From contig NZ_CP146242.1 in the NCBI RefSeq assembly GCF_037039395.1, positions 1,302,001 through 1,366,000 on the forward strand: DNA of 64,000 bases. The letters run 5' to 3'. A model generated the notes under the pieces. The model did not search any database and was not told the DNA's origin. It saw only the letters and a list, made by a program, of their open reading frames with translations. The position numbers and the translations under genes are program-made. Numbering within the stretch: the stretch's first letter is position 1; the number at the start of each line of letters is the position of its first letter. Origin of the DNA: Agrobacterium vitis (GTDB lineage: Bacteria > Pseudomonadota > Alphaproteobacteria > Rhizobiales > Rhizobiaceae). Positions 1-10,425 of the stretch are shown here, piece by piece.

Positions 1-1196
1 ACCTGACCGACCGCGATGTCGAGGAATATTATCACGGCTTTGCCAACCGCGTGCTGTGGCCAACGTTTCACTATCGTCTCGACCTGACCGACTATGCCCG
101 CAAGGACATGACCGGCTATTTCCGGGTCAACCGGTTTTTCGCCGAGCGGCTCGTGCCGCTGCTGAAGCCTGATGATACGATCTGGGTTCAGGACTATCAC
201 CTGATCCCGCTCGCCAAGGAATTACGGCAGATGGGAGTGAAGAACCGGATTGGATTCTTCCTGCATATCCCGCTGCCGCCCGCCGATGTGCTGTTTGCCA
301 TGCCGGTCTATGAAACGCTGATTGAAAGCCTGGCCCATTACGATCTGGTCGGCTTCCAGACCGATTTCGACCACGCCAATTTCGTCGGAGCCTTGGTGCG
401 CGAAGGCATTGGCGAGGCGATCTCCGGGAGCAAGATCAAATCGCATAAGCGGACGTTCAAGGCGGGCCATTATCCGATTGGCATTGAGACGGCGGCCTTT
501 GCCGCCTATGCCCGCAGGGCGGTGCGCAACGTGATGGTGAAGCGCGCCGCGCAAAGCATTGAAGGCAAGGCGCTGGTGATCGGCGTCGACCGGCTGGATT
601 ATTCCAAGGGCCTGACCCAGCGGCTGGACGCCTATGAGCATTTCATCAATGCCAATCCGAACTATCAGGGCAAGGTGACCTATTTGCAGATCACCCCGAA
701 ATCCCGCTCTGAAGTGCCGGAATATGAGGCCATGCAGCGCACCGTGGCCGAGCAGGCCGGGCGCGTGAATGGCGCGCTGGGCACTGTCGACTGGGTGCCG
801 ATCCGTTACATGACCCGCTCGGTGGCGCGTCCGGTGCTGGCCGGGCTCTACCGGCTGGCCAAGGTGGGGCTGGTGACACCGATGCGCGATGGTATGAACC
901 TGGTGGCCAAGGAATATGTTGCCGCCCAGGACCCCGATGATCCCGGCGTTCTGGTTCTATCGCGTTTTGCCGGGGCGGCACGCGAGTTGAAAGGGGCCTT
1001 GCTGGTCAATCCGTACGATACGGAAGGCACGGCCCAGGCCATTGCCCGCGCCCTCGATATGCCGCTTGCCGAGCGCCAGGAACGCTGGAAGGGCATGATG
1101 GATCATCTGCTGGTCAATGATGTCAACCACTGGTGTGACACCTTCCTGACGGATCTGATGGAAATGCCGAGGGAAAAGTCCGCCGAAGCGGCATAA
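1..1196 (+). CDS. otsA: alpha,alpha-trehalose-phosphate synthase (UDP-forming), 5' end outside window
   Basis: This is the C-terminal 397 residues of a GT20 glycosyltransferase; the reading frame is open from base 3 to the TAA at 1196. The enzyme makes trehalose-6-phosphate from UDP-glucose and glucose-6-phosphate in the cytoplasm, the first step of osmoprotective trehalose synthesis. Visible family blocks are WPTFHYR, WVQDYHLIPL, FFLHIPLPP, VDRLDYSKGL (phosphate/sugar site), RDGMNLVAKEYVAAQ and LSRFAGAARELKGALLVNPYD (nucleotide-sugar site). No trehalose-phosphatase domain follows, so this is a stand-alone OtsA. The internal GTG at 51 is not the start, because homologous sequence (EEYYHGFANRVLWP) continues upstream of it. 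Confidence 0.95.
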   Translation, partial: LTDRDVEEYYHGFANRVLWPTFHYRLDLTDYARKDMTGYFRVNRFFAERLVPLLKPDDTIWVQDYHLIPLAKELRQMGVKNRIGFFLHIPLPPADVLFAMPVYETLIESLAHYDLVGFQTDFDHANFVGALVREGIGEAISGSKIKSHKRTFKAGHYPIGIETAAFAAYARRAVRNVMVKRAAQSIEGKALVIGVDRLDYSKGLTQRLDAYEHFINANPNYQGKVTYLQITPKSRSEVPEYEAMQRTVAEQAGRVNGALGTVDWVPIRYMTRSVARPVLAGLYRLAKVGLVTPMRDGMNLVAKEYVAAQDPDDPGVLVLSRFAGAARELKGALLVNPYDTEGTAQAIARALDMPLAERQERWKGMMDHLLVNDVNHWCDTFLTDLMEMPREKSAEAA

Positions 1197-1205
1197 CAGG
1201 ATGCC

Positions 1206-1236
1206 ACCGCATCACGATTTGAGATCATGATGCGGT
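1206..1236. terminator. hairpin between convergent otsA and prfC
   Basis: The arms ACCGCATCA and TGATGCGGT are perfect 9-bp complements around a 13-base loop, sitting between the stops of two convergent genes. There is no clean U-tract on either side. A shared terminator is inferred from position and stem strength only. Confidence 0.4.
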
Positions 1237-1257
1237 CATTCTCGTTTCCATCAGCGA

Positions 1258-2841
1258 TCACGCCGCCTTGGCGACGTGATATTCCTTGATGGCCACCATC
1301 TTGATTGACGGATATCGCTCCGCCTCATAACGCAGCGAAAACGCATCCTGCGCCATGAATACCGGATCGCCGTCCAGATCCCGGCAGATATCGCCGCGCC
1401 GGGCCGCCATAAACTTGTCGAGTTCGCCGGGCTGCTCGGCGGAAATCCAGCGGCAGACGGAAAAGCGCGACATTTCAAACGACACAGGCAGGGTATATTC
1501 GCCCGAAAGCCGTTCCTTCAGCACATCAAGCTGCAAGGCCCCGACCACGCCGACAATGGCGGGCGAACCGTCTTCCGGCGAAAACAGCTGTACGACGCCC
1601 TCTTCCGCCATTTGCTGCAAGGCTTCTTTCAGCTTCTTGGCCTTCATCGCATCTTCAAGCCGCACGCGGCGCAGGATTTCCGGCGAAAAGTTCGGCACAC
1701 CCTGAAACACCAGTGCTTCGCCTTCGGTCAGCGTATCGCCGATACGCAGCGTGCCGTGGTTGGGAATGCCCACCACGTCACCGGCAAAGGCGGTATCGGC
1801 CAATTGCCGCTGCGAGGCGAAGAAGAATTGCGGCGCCGTCAGGCCCATCAGCTTGCCGGTACGGGCCAGCCGCGCCTTCATGCCGCGCTCCAGCTTGCCG
1901 GAGCAGATTCGAGCAAAGGCGATGCGGTCGCGGTGGTTGGGGTCCATATTGGCCTGGATCTTGAAGACGAAGGCCGTCATCTTGTCTTCCGCCGCATGCA
2001 CCTTGCGGATATCAGCCATCTGGTCGCGTGGCGGCGGGGCGAAATCACCCAGCGCATTGATCAGGTCGCGCACGCCGAAGTTTCTGAGTGCCGAGCCGAA
2101 AAACACCGGGGTCATATGGCCTTCCAGAAAGGCCAGGCGGTCGAAGGGGCGGCAGGCTTCCTGCGCCAGTTCCAGCTCGTCGATAAAAGTCTGACGCTCG
2201 TTTTCCGGCAGGTTTTCAGCGACATTCTTAGGGCTGTTGACCGGCAAAGCCTCGACCTGCTTGTCGGAACCACGGAAGGTATTATCGACCAGATTATAGG
2301 AGCCGCAGAAGCTTTTCGAACGTCCGACCGGCCAGGTGATCGGGGCGGTGTCCAGTGCCAGCTTTTCTTCTACTTCATCCAGAACCTCGAAAATATCCCG
2401 GCTTTCACGGTCCATCTTGTTGACGAAGGTGATGATCGGAATATCCCGCATCCGGCAGACTTCGAACAGTTTCAGCGTGCGCGGCTCGATACCCTTGGCG
2501 GCATCGATGACCATGACGGCGGCATCGACCGCCGTCAGCGTGCGATACGTGTCGTCGGCGAAGTCTTCATGGCCGGGCGTATCGAGAATATTGAAGACAT
2601 TGCCTTCATACTCAAAGGTCATCACCGAAGTGACGACGGAAATGCCGCGCTCACGCTCGATCTTCATCCAGTCCGAGCGGGTCTGGATACGGTCTTTCTT
2701 GGCTTTCACCTCACCGGCCAGCTGAATGGCGCCGCCGAACAGCAGCAGCTTTTCGGTCAGCGTGGTTTTACCAGCGTCCGGGTGAGCGATAATAGCGAAG
2801 GTGCGGCGGCGGGAGACCGCCTCTGCGAGCGTTTCGGCCAT
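1258..2841 (-). CDS. prfC: peptide chain release factor 3 (GTPase)
   Basis: The 527-residue translational GTPase recycles RF1/RF2 from the ribosome after peptide release. The G domain shows the P-loop AHPDAGKTT (residues 19-27), DTPGHEDF (87-94) and NKMD (141-144). The stretch [20 protein letters not shown] (about 53-72) is typical of RF3 and separates it from EF-G and LepA. Beta-barrel and C-terminal domains complete a normal length. The gene is single and convergent with otsA. Its ATG at 2841 lies about 100 bp from the divergent dut start, so the two probably share a promoter region. Confidence 0.96.
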   Translation of the reverse strand: MAETLAEAVSRRRTFAIIAHPDAGKTTLTEKLLLFGGAIQLAGEVKAKKDRIQTRSDWMKIERERGISVVTSVMTFEYEGNVFNILDTPGHEDFADDTYRTLTAVDAAVMVIDAAKGIEPRTLKLFEVCRMRDIPIITFVNKMDRESRDIFEVLDEVEEKLALDTAPITWPVGRSKSFCGSYNLVDNTFRGSDKQVEALPVNSPKNVAENLPENERQTFIDELELAQEACRPFDRLAFLEGHMTPVFFGSALRNFGVRDLINALGDFAPPPRDQMADIRKVHAAEDKMTAFVFKIQANMDPNHRDRIAFARICSGKLERGMKARLARTGKLMGLTAPQFFFASQRQLADTAFAGDVVGIPNHGTLRIGDTLTEGEALVFQGVPNFSPEILRRVRLEDAMKAKKLKEALQQMAEEGVVQLFSPEDGSPAIVGVVGALQLDVLKERLSGEYTLPVSFEMSRFSVCRWISAEQPGELDKFMAARRGDICRDLDGDPVFMAQDAFSLRYEAERYPSIKMVAIKEYHVAKAA

Positions 2842-2942
2842 GTGAGGAATTCCTTTTAACTGGCCGGTTATCTAGCGTTTTGGCGTTCAATATGCAATTG
2901 ACCCCGGCAAACAAAGGACAGGCGCAAACAAAGGAAGCCCCA

Positions 2943-3407
2943 ATGCAAGACATTATCGGCCCCCGTCTGGCGCTGAAGCGCCTTCCCCATGGCGAAGGCA
3001 TTGACCTGCCGGCCTATGAGACCAAGGGTGCTGCCGGCATGGATCTGCGCGCCGCCGTCTCCGAAGCAGAGCCCATGGTCATCGCCCCCGGCCAGCGCGC
3101 CCTGGTTCCATCAGGCTTTATCCTCGAAATACCCGAGGGTTTCGAAGCCCAGATCCGCCCCCGCTCCGGCCTCGCCTTCAAAAACGGCATCACCTGCCTC
3201 AACACACCCGGCACCATCGACAGCGATTACCGGGGCGAGGTGAAAGTGCTGCTGATCAATCTCGGCACCGAGGACTTCACCATCACCCGTGGCATGCGCA
3301 TCGCCCAGATGGTGATTGCGCCAGTGACGCAAGTGCAGGTAATTGAGGTGTCCGACACATCAGACACGGCACGGGGTGCAGGCGGGTTTGGCTCGACGGG
3401 GGTCTGA
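2943..3407 (+). CDS. dut: deoxyuridine 5'-triphosphate nucleotidohydrolase
   Basis: The trimeric dUTPase of 154 residues hydrolyses dUTP to dUMP and PPi, which keeps uracil out of DNA and feeds dTMP synthesis. All five family motifs are present: [17 protein letters not shown], the uracil-binding hairpin [20 protein letters not shown], and the C-terminal glycine-rich lid [10 protein letters not shown]. The ATG at 2943 was chosen because AAGGAAG lies 5 bp upstream and the protein then begins at the usual family position. The in-frame codon at 2880 would add an atypical leader. It is followed after 8 bp by an acetyltransferase gene. Confidence 0.95.
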   Translation: MQDIIGPRLALKRLPHGEGIDLPAYETKGAAGMDLRAAVSEAEPMVIAPGQRALVPSGFILEIPEGFEAQIRPRSGLAFKNGITCLNTPGTIDSDYRGEVKVLLINLGTEDFTITRGMRIAQMVIAPVTQVQVIEVSDTSDTARGAGGFGSTGV

Positions 3408-3415
3408 AGAATACA

Positions 3416-4306
3416 ATGGGGCCGGACGAGCTGACACTGCGGCAAGGATATTTCGGCGATCCCTCGGCTTTTCAAGGGCTTGTCGATCTGCTGCATGACA
3501 TTTTCGGAATCGATATCGGTGCGCAGGAACAACTTGGCGGCCCCGATCCCACATGCATGCCGTTTGGATATTTTGATCGGTCCGGCCGCTGCGTTGCCAA
3601 TTTTTCGGTCTTCGCCATGCCCCTTATGATCAATGGGACGACGGTGACTGCTGCGGGCTATCAATCCGGCGCAGTCCGCCCGGAATTCCGGGGGCGTGGT
3701 CTTTATCGCGACCTGATGCGGCGGGCCTATGCGTGGGCAGAGCAAGCAGGATATCGAACTGGAATTCTGCTGACCGACAAGCCCGCGCTCTACCAGTCTT
3801 ATGGTTTTCGCGTTGTAACGCATCGTAAATTTGGTGGCCCGGTTCCGGCCTTTCAGCCGATTATCAACGGCAACGCACGAAAACTCGATCTCGGCAAAGC
3901 GGCGGACCTCGCCCTTTTGCGTGACATGCTCGCCAGTCGCCAACCAGTCTCCAGCCACTTCGCCGTTGTCAACCAAGCAGAGATGTTTCTGCTCAATACT
4001 CATTTCGATGCATCGATTACGTTGAGCCTATTGCCTTCTCTGAAGACTGTTATTGCATGGAAATGCGCCGACGATGGCAGTCTGAAGCTTCTGGATATTG
4101 TCGCTCAGGACATTCCGCCGTTAAGTGCCATCTTATCGCATCTCAATATTCAAGCCGACTCTGTGGAAACCTATTTTCCACCCGATCGCCTCTCGTGGGA
4201 ATGCAAGCCTGTACCTTACGAAGGCTCCTGCTCCTTGATGATGTCGGGCCTCGGGCTGGAGGCCGCAGCTGGGCCACTCATGCTGTCGCCTATGGCCGAT
4301 TTTTAA
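3416..4306 (+). CDS. GNAT-family N-acetyltransferase, two-part
   Basis: The 296-residue protein has a GNAT fold in its N-terminal half. The acetyl-CoA binding region is around VRPEFRGRGLYRDLM (about 95-110), followed by GILLTDKPALYQSYGF, the usual last strands of the fold. The C-terminal half (about 150-296) has no motif I recognise and resembles the extra sterol-carrier-like half of Eis-type acetyltransferases, though I cannot confirm this. The gene starts 8 bp after dut and may be co-transcribed with it. The substrate is unknown. Confidence 0.75.
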   Translation: MGPDELTLRQGYFGDPSAFQGLVDLLHDIFGIDIGAQEQLGGPDPTCMPFGYFDRSGRCVANFSVFAMPLMINGTTVTAAGYQSGAVRPEFRGRGLYRDLMRRAYAWAEQAGYRTGILLTDKPALYQSYGFRVVTHRKFGGPVPAFQPIINGNARKLDLGKAADLALLRDMLASRQPVSSHFAVVNQAEMFLLNTHFDASITLSLLPSLKTVIAWKCADDGSLKLLDIVAQDIPPLSAILSHLNIQADSVETYFPPDRLSWECKPVPYEGSCSLMMSGLGLEAAAGPLMLSPMADF

Positions 4307-4308
4307 CC

Positions 4309-4941
4309 TCAGCGCTGCGCCTGCGTCGCCATTCTCACCGCCAGCACGGCAAGCACCGTGCCCATCAGCCAGCGCTGCACCATGATCCATAGCGGGCGGC
4401 GGCTGAGGAACAGGGCGATGGAACCGGCAGTGAGCGCGATCACTCCGTTGATCGTGGTGCCGATGGCGATCTGGGTGAGGCCGAGCAATAGTGATTGTAG
4501 AAACACGCTACCGCTGGCCGGATCGATGAATTGCGGTAGCAGCGACAGATAGAGAACAGCCACTTTCGGATTGAGAAGATTGGTCACGAGGCCCATGGCA
4601 AACAGCCGTCTTGGGCTGTCCTTGGGCAGTTCGCGCACCTGAAACGGCGAACGACCGCCGGGCCTGACCGCCTGCCAGGCAAGATAGGCGAGATAGGCCG
4701 CACCGGCCAGTTTCAGCGCCTCATAGGCATAGGGCACGGCCATTAGCAGCACAGTAATTCCCAGTACCGACATCAGCATATAGATCAGGAAGCCCAGCGC
4801 GACACCACCCAGCGAGATCAGCCCGGCCATCGAGCCCTGACAGATGGAGCGCGACACGAGATAGATCATGTTCGGGCCGGGCGTCAGCGCCATGCCAAGG
4901 CAGATCAGGGCAAAGGCAAGAAGCGAGGGCGTGGCGGGCAT
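4309..4941 (-). CDS. LysE/RhtB-family amino-acid exporter
   Basis: The 210-residue inner-membrane protein has about six hydrophobic segments and the family signature TPGPNMIYLVSRSI near residue 23. Members export lysine, homoserine, threonine or similar molecules. The start MPATPSLL (4941) was chosen over an upstream in-frame start because AAGGAC precedes it at normal spacing and the protein then begins in the first membrane helix. A second LysE-family gene starts 130 bp away on the opposite strand. The cargo cannot be read from sequence. Confidence 0.85.
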   Translation of the reverse strand: MPATPSLLAFALICLGMALTPGPNMIYLVSRSICQGSMAGLISLGGVALGFLIYMLMSVLGITVLLMAVPYAYEALKLAGAAYLAYLAWQAVRPGGRSPFQVRELPKDSPRRLFAMGLVTNLLNPKVAVLYLSLLPQFIDPASGSVFLQSLLLGLTQIAIGTTINGVIALTAGSIALFLSRRPLWIMVQRWLMGTVLAVLAVRMATQAQR

Positions 4942-5071
4942 GGCGTGTCCTTGGCAAGGGGCTATAAAATCTGAAAGAGCAGAAAGCATCCCGTCAGGCA
5001 ATTTCAATCGTGTCACCGTTGCAAGTTGCAGCCGGGCGGATTAGCACTGCCTGTATCGATGGAGAGATGTC

Positions 5072-5689
5072 ATGACCCTTGCCAGCCTGCTTGCCTATGC
5101 CGGAGCCCTGTTCATTGCCGCCGCCATTCCCGGCCCGGGCATGACGGCGATCGTGGCGCGGGCGCTTGGCTCCGGTTTTCGCCCGACCTTTTTCATGGGA
5201 CTGGGCCTGATCCTGGGTGATCTCTGCTATCTGACCGCCGTCATTCTGGGTCTTGCCTATATTGCCCAGACGTTCGTGACACCGTTTCTGATCATCAAAT
5301 TCGCAGGCACGCTCTATCTGGCCTATATCGCCTGGAAGCTCTGGACGGCAGGGCTTTTGCCGCAAAATATCGAGGCGCGCAAAAGTGCGGGCGTGATGGC
5401 GTCCTTCCTGTCCGGCCTGTTCGTGACACTCGGCAATCCGAAGACCATGCTGTTCTACGTAGCCCTGGTGCCGACCCTCATTCCGCTCGAGGCCATCGGC
5501 CCGTCGGATTACGGGCTATTGGTCGGCACGACATTCGTGGTGCTGATGGCCGTGCTCATTCCCTATATTCTTCTGGCTGCCAAAGCCCGTCTGCTGCTGA
5601 AACAGCCATCGGCGCTGAAACTGCTCAACCGGGCCGCCGCCAGCATCCTTGCCGGAACCGCCGCCTATATCGCCACAAAGGCAGCGTGA
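5072..5689 (+). CDS. LysE-family translocator
   Basis: A 205-residue membrane protein with the AAIPGPGMTAIVARAL motif at the end of the first helix (about residues 15-30), followed by NPKTMLFYVAL near 125-135, both typical of LysE-type exporters. A GGAGAG ribosome site precedes the ATG. It is divergent from the other LysE-type gene and only distantly similar to it, so they are paralogues rather than a recent duplication. An intrinsic terminator follows at 5705. Confidence 0.85.
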   Translation: MTLASLLAYAGALFIAAAIPGPGMTAIVARALGSGFRPTFFMGLGLILGDLCYLTAVILGLAYIAQTFVTPFLIIKFAGTLYLAYIAWKLWTAGLLPQNIEARKSAGVMASFLSGLFVTLGNPKTMLFYVALVPTLIPLEAIGPSDYGLLVGTTFVVLMAVLIPYILLAAKARLLLKQPSALKLLNRAAASILAGTAAYIATKAA

Positions 5690-5704
5690 AATAAACATTT
5701 GTTT

Positions 5705-5729
5705 CCGCTGGCTTTGCAGCGGGTTTTTT
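5705..5729 (+). terminator. rho-independent terminator after LysE-family gene
   Basis: A CCGCTG stem, GCTTTG loop and CAGCGG stem are followed by GTTTTTT, 15 bp after the stop codon of the exporter gene. Confidence 0.85.
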
Positions 5730-5824
5730 CTCCCCGGAACCATGGCGATGGGCAAAGGGTTCTGGTCGCTTGGGTGATTTGATCCTATTGTCCCTGCAAA
5801 GCGCGTTATTCTGGAGGACCACAC

Positions 5825-6793
<969 letters not shown>

Positions 6794-6847
6794 TCACATT
6801 CAATGCGCTGATCCATGGGACTGGCGATTGGCGAACAATGAAGATGA

Positions 6848-6877
6848 GGGCTACAACAGCAGGTGTAGCCCTTTTTT
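6848..6877 (+). terminator. rho-independent terminator after cysK
   Basis: GGGCTACA and TGTAGCCC form a perfect 8-bp stem with an 8-base loop, followed by TTTTTT. It lies between cysK and the convergent comM, with the U-tract on the cysK strand. Confidence 0.9.
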
Positions 6878-6878
6878 G

Positions 6879-8411
6879 TTATGCCGCAGCCGTCAGGCGT
6901 TCCGAGGGAATGCGATAGGAAATTGCCTCGGCCAGATGAATCCGGCCAAGGGCCTCCGAGCCATCCAGATCGGCCAATGTTCTCGCCACTTTCAACACCC
7001 GATGATAGGCGCGGGCTGAAAACTTGAACTTCTCCGCCGCATCCCGCAATAATTGCAAACCGGCAGCATCCGGTGCGGCCAGCTTTTCGATCAGAGCTGT
7101 CGAACAGCGTGCATTCATGCGGATCTCAGGCACGCCCGCCTCGATAAACCGTTCCGTTTGCCGCTGTCGGGCGACAGCGACGCGACGGGCGACATCGGCG
7201 CTTTTTTCCGCGGCCATCGGCTTGATAAGGTCCATGGCCGAAACGGCGGGCACATCGATGCGAATATCGATCCGGTCCAGCAGCGGACCGGAAATCCGGC
7301 CCTGATATTCGGTCAGGCAGCGAATGCCGCGTGCGCAGGTATGCCCCGGCTCACCCGCCATGCCACAACGGCAAGGGTTCATCGCAGCAATCAACTGGAA
7401 GCTGGCAGGATAGGTGACGCGGTGATTGGCGCGGGCGATAACACATTCGCCGCTTTCCAGCGGTTGGCGCAAGGCATCCAGCACCTGCGGTGAAAATTCC
7501 GGAAACTCGTCGAGAAACAACACACCGTTATGGGCAAGCGAAGCCTCGCCCGGCCGGGCGCGCAGCCCGCCACCGACCAGCGCCGCCATGGTGGCGGAAT
7601 GATGCGGCGTGCGAAACGGTCGGCGGTCCGACAATTTTCCGCCCGCCAATTGCCCGGCGATGGAATGGATCATCGACACATCCAGAAGCTCCGGCGCCGA
7701 CAGGACCGGCAGGATGGACGGCAGGCGGGCCGCCAGCATGGATTTCCCCGATCCCGGCGGGCCGACCATCAGCAGGTTGTGACCTCCGGCAGCAGCCACC
7801 TCCAACGCCCGCTTGGCACTTTCCTGGCCGCGAATATCGGCGAGGTCAGGCAAATTACCCGGCAGCGCCCGGCTAGCCGGATTCGGGCGCGTCAGAACCT
7901 GCGTGCCACGAAAATGGTTGGCAAGTGCAATCAGGCTGCGGGGAGCCAAAATATCCATGTCCGACCCCGCCCAGGCAGCTTCTGGGCCGCTATCCGCCGG
8001 GCAGATCAGCCCTTTACCAAGCGCATTGGCAGCCATGGCTGCCGGAAGAGCACCGGCAACGGCAGCAATCGTGCCATCCAGGTTCAACTCACCAACCACA
8101 AGATAATCGCCCAGCACATCGGCGGGAATGGCGCCGAGCGCCGCCATCAGGCCAAGGGCGATGGCCAGATCGAAATGCGACCCTTCCTTGGGCAGATCCG
8201 CAGGCGCCAGATTGATGGTGACCCGCTTGGGCGGCAGCGCCAGTCCGGAAGCATGCAGGGCCGCCTGAACTCGTTCCCGGCTTTCAGCTACCGCCTTGTC
8301 CGGCAGGCCGACGATCTGCACCCCAATCTTGCCGGGCGCGACCATGACCTGCACATCGACAGGCACGCCATCAATGCCCTGAAACGCAACCGTGCCCACC
8401 CGTGCAACCAT
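6879..8411 (-). CDS. comM: YifB/ComM-family Mg-chelatase-like AAA+ ATPase
   Basis: The 510-residue protein of the ComM/YifB family is a hexameric helicase that, in studied bacteria, promotes branch migration when incoming DNA recombines with the chromosome. An N-terminal ChlI-like domain (about 1-165) is followed by an AAA+ domain with Walker A GPPGSGKS at 217-224 and Walker B VLFLDEFPEF, then a C-terminal Mg-chelatase subunit domain. A cysteine cluster CRCG...C...C lies between. The start MVARVGTVAFQG (8411) matches the family N-terminus; a start ten codons upstream is less likely. Confidence 0.92.
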   Translation of the reverse strand: MVARVGTVAFQGIDGVPVDVQVMVAPGKIGVQIVGLPDKAVAESRERVQAALHASGLALPPKRVTINLAPADLPKEGSHFDLAIALGLMAALGAIPADVLGDYLVVGELNLDGTIAAVAGALPAAMAANALGKGLICPADSGPEAAWAGSDMDILAPRSLIALANHFRGTQVLTRPNPASRALPGNLPDLADIRGQESAKRALEVAAAGGHNLLMVGPPGSGKSMLAARLPSILPVLSAPELLDVSMIHSIAGQLAGGKLSDRRPFRTPHHSATMAALVGGGLRARPGEASLAHNGVLFLDEFPEFSPQVLDALRQPLESGECVIARANHRVTYPASFQLIAAMNPCRCGMAGEPGHTCARGIRCLTEYQGRISGPLLDRIDIRIDVPAVSAMDLIKPMAAEKSADVARRVAVARQRQTERFIEAGVPEIRMNARCSTALIEKLAAPDAAGLQLLRDAAEKFKFSARAYHRVLKVARTLADLDGSEALGRIHLAEAISYRIPSERLTAAA

Positions 8412-8733
8412 ATCCCAGCCCCCTTGCCGGCAGCGGTCCATCCGCCCCTACGCAATTTCACGAATTTCGCCAAGCGAAAAAGAGAAAAATCGTTTAAAAT
8501 CAATTTTTTAAATCAAGTCATCGAGCGAAGCTCCGCAGCGAGCAAGCTACAATTTCCTGCAACCATAGTTTTGCATGAAAAAGAAGTGACGACAAGAACA
8601 ATAAATGAACAAAGACCCGTTTCGAGGGCAAAATGGTTGTATTCGGTTGTGCTTTCAGAACAAAAGGGAACGCTTCCAGTACCCCGCAACGCCAAAGTTT
8701 TATCAAACCCAACGTGGCGGGGCGCAAAAAGGA
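8412..8733. other. 322-bp gap between comM and gshB
   Basis: No gene is seen. The part at about 8,480-8,600 is much richer in A+T than its surroundings and probably holds the comM promoter, since comM reads away from it. No terminator with a clear U-tract is visible for gshB. Confidence 0.5.
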
Positions 8734-9681
8734 TCAGGACCGCTTTTTCTCGATGGCGTCCCAGAGCAGGCTGGCGATATCGGCGCCGCCGAAATTCTTG
8801 ACCTCGCGGATACCGGTTGGCGAGGTGACGTTGATCTCGGTCATGTAATCGCCGATCACATCGATGCCGACCAGCAGGAAGCCGCGTTCGCGCAGGGCAG
8901 GCCCGATCCGGGCGCAGATTTCGCGTTCGCGCGTCGTCAGTTCCGTCGGTTCCGGCTTGCCTCCGGCATGCATGTTGGAGCGCGCATCATGCTCGGCAGG
9001 CACCCGGTTAATCGCGCCGACGGGTTCACCGTCCACCAGAATGATCCGCTTGTCGCCCTTGCGCACGGCAGGCAGATAGCCCTGGGCGATGAAGGGTTCG
9101 CGGAACATCTGGCCGAACATTTCCATCAGCGAGGAGAAATTGCGGTCGTCGCGGGTGGAGTGAAACACCCCTGCCCCGCCATTGCCGTAGAGCGGCTTCA
9201 GGATGATATCGCCCTGTTCGGCCCGGAAAGCGGCAATTTCCGCGGGGTCGCGGGTGATCAACGTCGGCGGCATCAGGTCAGCATATTCGGTGACGAAGAT
9301 CTTTTCCGGCGAATTGCGCACCCAGGCCGGATCGTTGACAACAAGCGTCTTCGGGTGAATGCGCTCCAGCATATGGGTAGCGGTGATATAGGCCATGTCG
9401 AAAGGCGGGTCCTGGCGCAGCAGCACCACATCCATCGTCGACAGATCGACGCGCTCCGGACTGCCGAGGGTGAAGTGATCACCCTTCACATCGCGCAGCT
9501 CCATCGGCTCCACCGTCGCATAGACGCGGCCATCGCGCATCGTCAGCCGGTCGGGCGTATAGTGGAACAACTTATAGCCGCGGGCCTGGGCCTCCAGGCT
9601 CATGGCGAAGGTGGAATCCCCTGATATATTGATGGAGGATACATGGTCCATCTGGACGGCGACATTGCGGATCTGGGCCAT
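8734..9681 (-). CDS. gshB: glutathione synthetase
   Basis: The 315-residue ATP-grasp enzyme ligates glycine to gamma-glutamylcysteine, the second step of glutathione synthesis. It shows [13 protein letters not shown] and [13 protein letters not shown] in the N-terminal substrate domain, [12 protein letters not shown] in the ATP-grasp loop, and the metal-binding ending [15 protein letters not shown]. The start at [12 protein letters not shown] (9681) fits the family; an in-frame start four codons earlier is possible. The gene stands alone. Confidence 0.95.
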   Translation of the reverse strand: MAQIRNVAVQMDHVSSINISGDSTFAMSLEAQARGYKLFHYTPDRLTMRDGRVYATVEPMELRDVKGDHFTLGSPERVDLSTMDVVLLRQDPPFDMAYITATHMLERIHPKTLVVNDPAWVRNSPEKIFVTEYADLMPPTLITRDPAEIAAFRAEQGDIILKPLYGNGGAGVFHSTRDDRNFSSLMEMFGQMFREPFIAQGYLPAVRKGDKRIILVDGEPVGAINRVPAEHDARSNMHAGGKPEPTELTTREREICARIGPALRERGFLLVGIDVIGDYMTEINVTSPTGIREVKNFGGADIASLLWDAIEKKRS

Positions 9682-9766
9682 AATCTTTCTCACGTTGCAT
9701 TGGAGGAAGATTTAGGACGCGGCGACCACGAACGCAACGTCCGGCAGAGGCCAAATTTTCACCCTG

Positions 9767-10258
9767 TCAAATCGGGCCGCGTGATCCGCTCCGCAGAGCA
9801 TTTCGAAGCCGGTAAAGCGTCGCGATTGGCTCTGGAAAAGGCTTACGCAGAAAGGCGATCTTGCGCACATAGGTCTCGATGCGCCAGGTGGCCCAGGTCC
9901 CACCCTTGAAATAGGCGATATCGCCGGTCTTCAGCAAACGCTCGGTGCCATCCTGCGCGGTCACATGCACTTCGCCCTCCTGGATGACCACGGTCTCATC
10001 CCAGCCGAAATACCAGCGGAAACTTCCGGCTGTGCAATCCCACACAGCTGTCGAGCTTGCTTCATCAGGACTTTGCGAGTGATTGGCCAGGCGAGCCTGC
10101 GGATCGCCCTCGAGTATCCAGTCCGGGTTGATTGGCGCCGGTTGCAGGCTCAAATTCCTGGCATTGGCCGCGACCAGCGGTGGCGTGTCTGCCGCTCTAA
10201 AACGCGGCAAAGCCATGGCTGCCCCGGCCATGGCTGCGAACAAAAGCTTGACTGGCAT
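9767..10258 (-). CDS. cupin-domain protein with signal-like N-terminus
   Basis: The 163-residue protein starts with a hydrophobic stretch (MPVKLLFAAMAGAAMALP) that could be a signal peptide. The rest is a single RmlC-like cupin barrel of the DUF861 type: the FRWYFGWDETVVIQEGEVHV and GDIAYFKGGTWATWRIETYVRK regions are its two halves. Small cupins of this type are often linked to (S)-ureidoglycine aminohydrolase, but most are uncharacterised. It lies upstream of gshB on the same strand with an 85-bp gap. No specific function is assigned. Confidence 0.75.
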   Translation of the reverse strand: MPVKLLFAAMAGAAMALPRFRAADTPPLVAANARNLSLQPAPINPDWILEGDPQARLANHSQSPDEASSTAVWDCTAGSFRWYFGWDETVVIQEGEVHVTAQDGTERLLKTGDIAYFKGGTWATWRIETYVRKIAFLRKPFPEPIATLYRLRNALRSGSRGPI

Positions 10259-10350
10259 CGACGTCCCCCGTGAAGTCCCGTAATTTTATGAGACTTCTAT
10301 CAAATTCGGGTTAATCCAGTCACATGCATTTTAGCGTTTGCCCAAGACAA

Positions 10351-10380
10351 CCGGCAAAGGGGAAACCGGCAAAGGGGAAA
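10351..10380. repeat. perfect 15-bp tandem duplication
   Basis: CCGGCAAAGGGGAAA occurs twice head-to-tail (10351-10365 and 10366-10380) in the gap between ugpC and the cupin gene. It looks like a slippage duplication; no function is evident. Confidence 0.9.
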
Positions 10381-10425
10381 GTGACAATCGGCTCTCGCTG
10401 ACAATGGCGTGAGCCGACCGGCTTT

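Noticed and set aside
1612..2859. Long open frame on the plus strand opposite prfC
   Set aside because: It mirrors prfC in the antisense phase typical of G+C-rich genes, has no recognisable domain and no plausible ribosome site.
7530..8801. 423-codon frame on the plus strand
   Set aside because: It is antisense to comM and runs through the A+T-rich gap; composition is Arg/Gln-rich nonsense without motifs.
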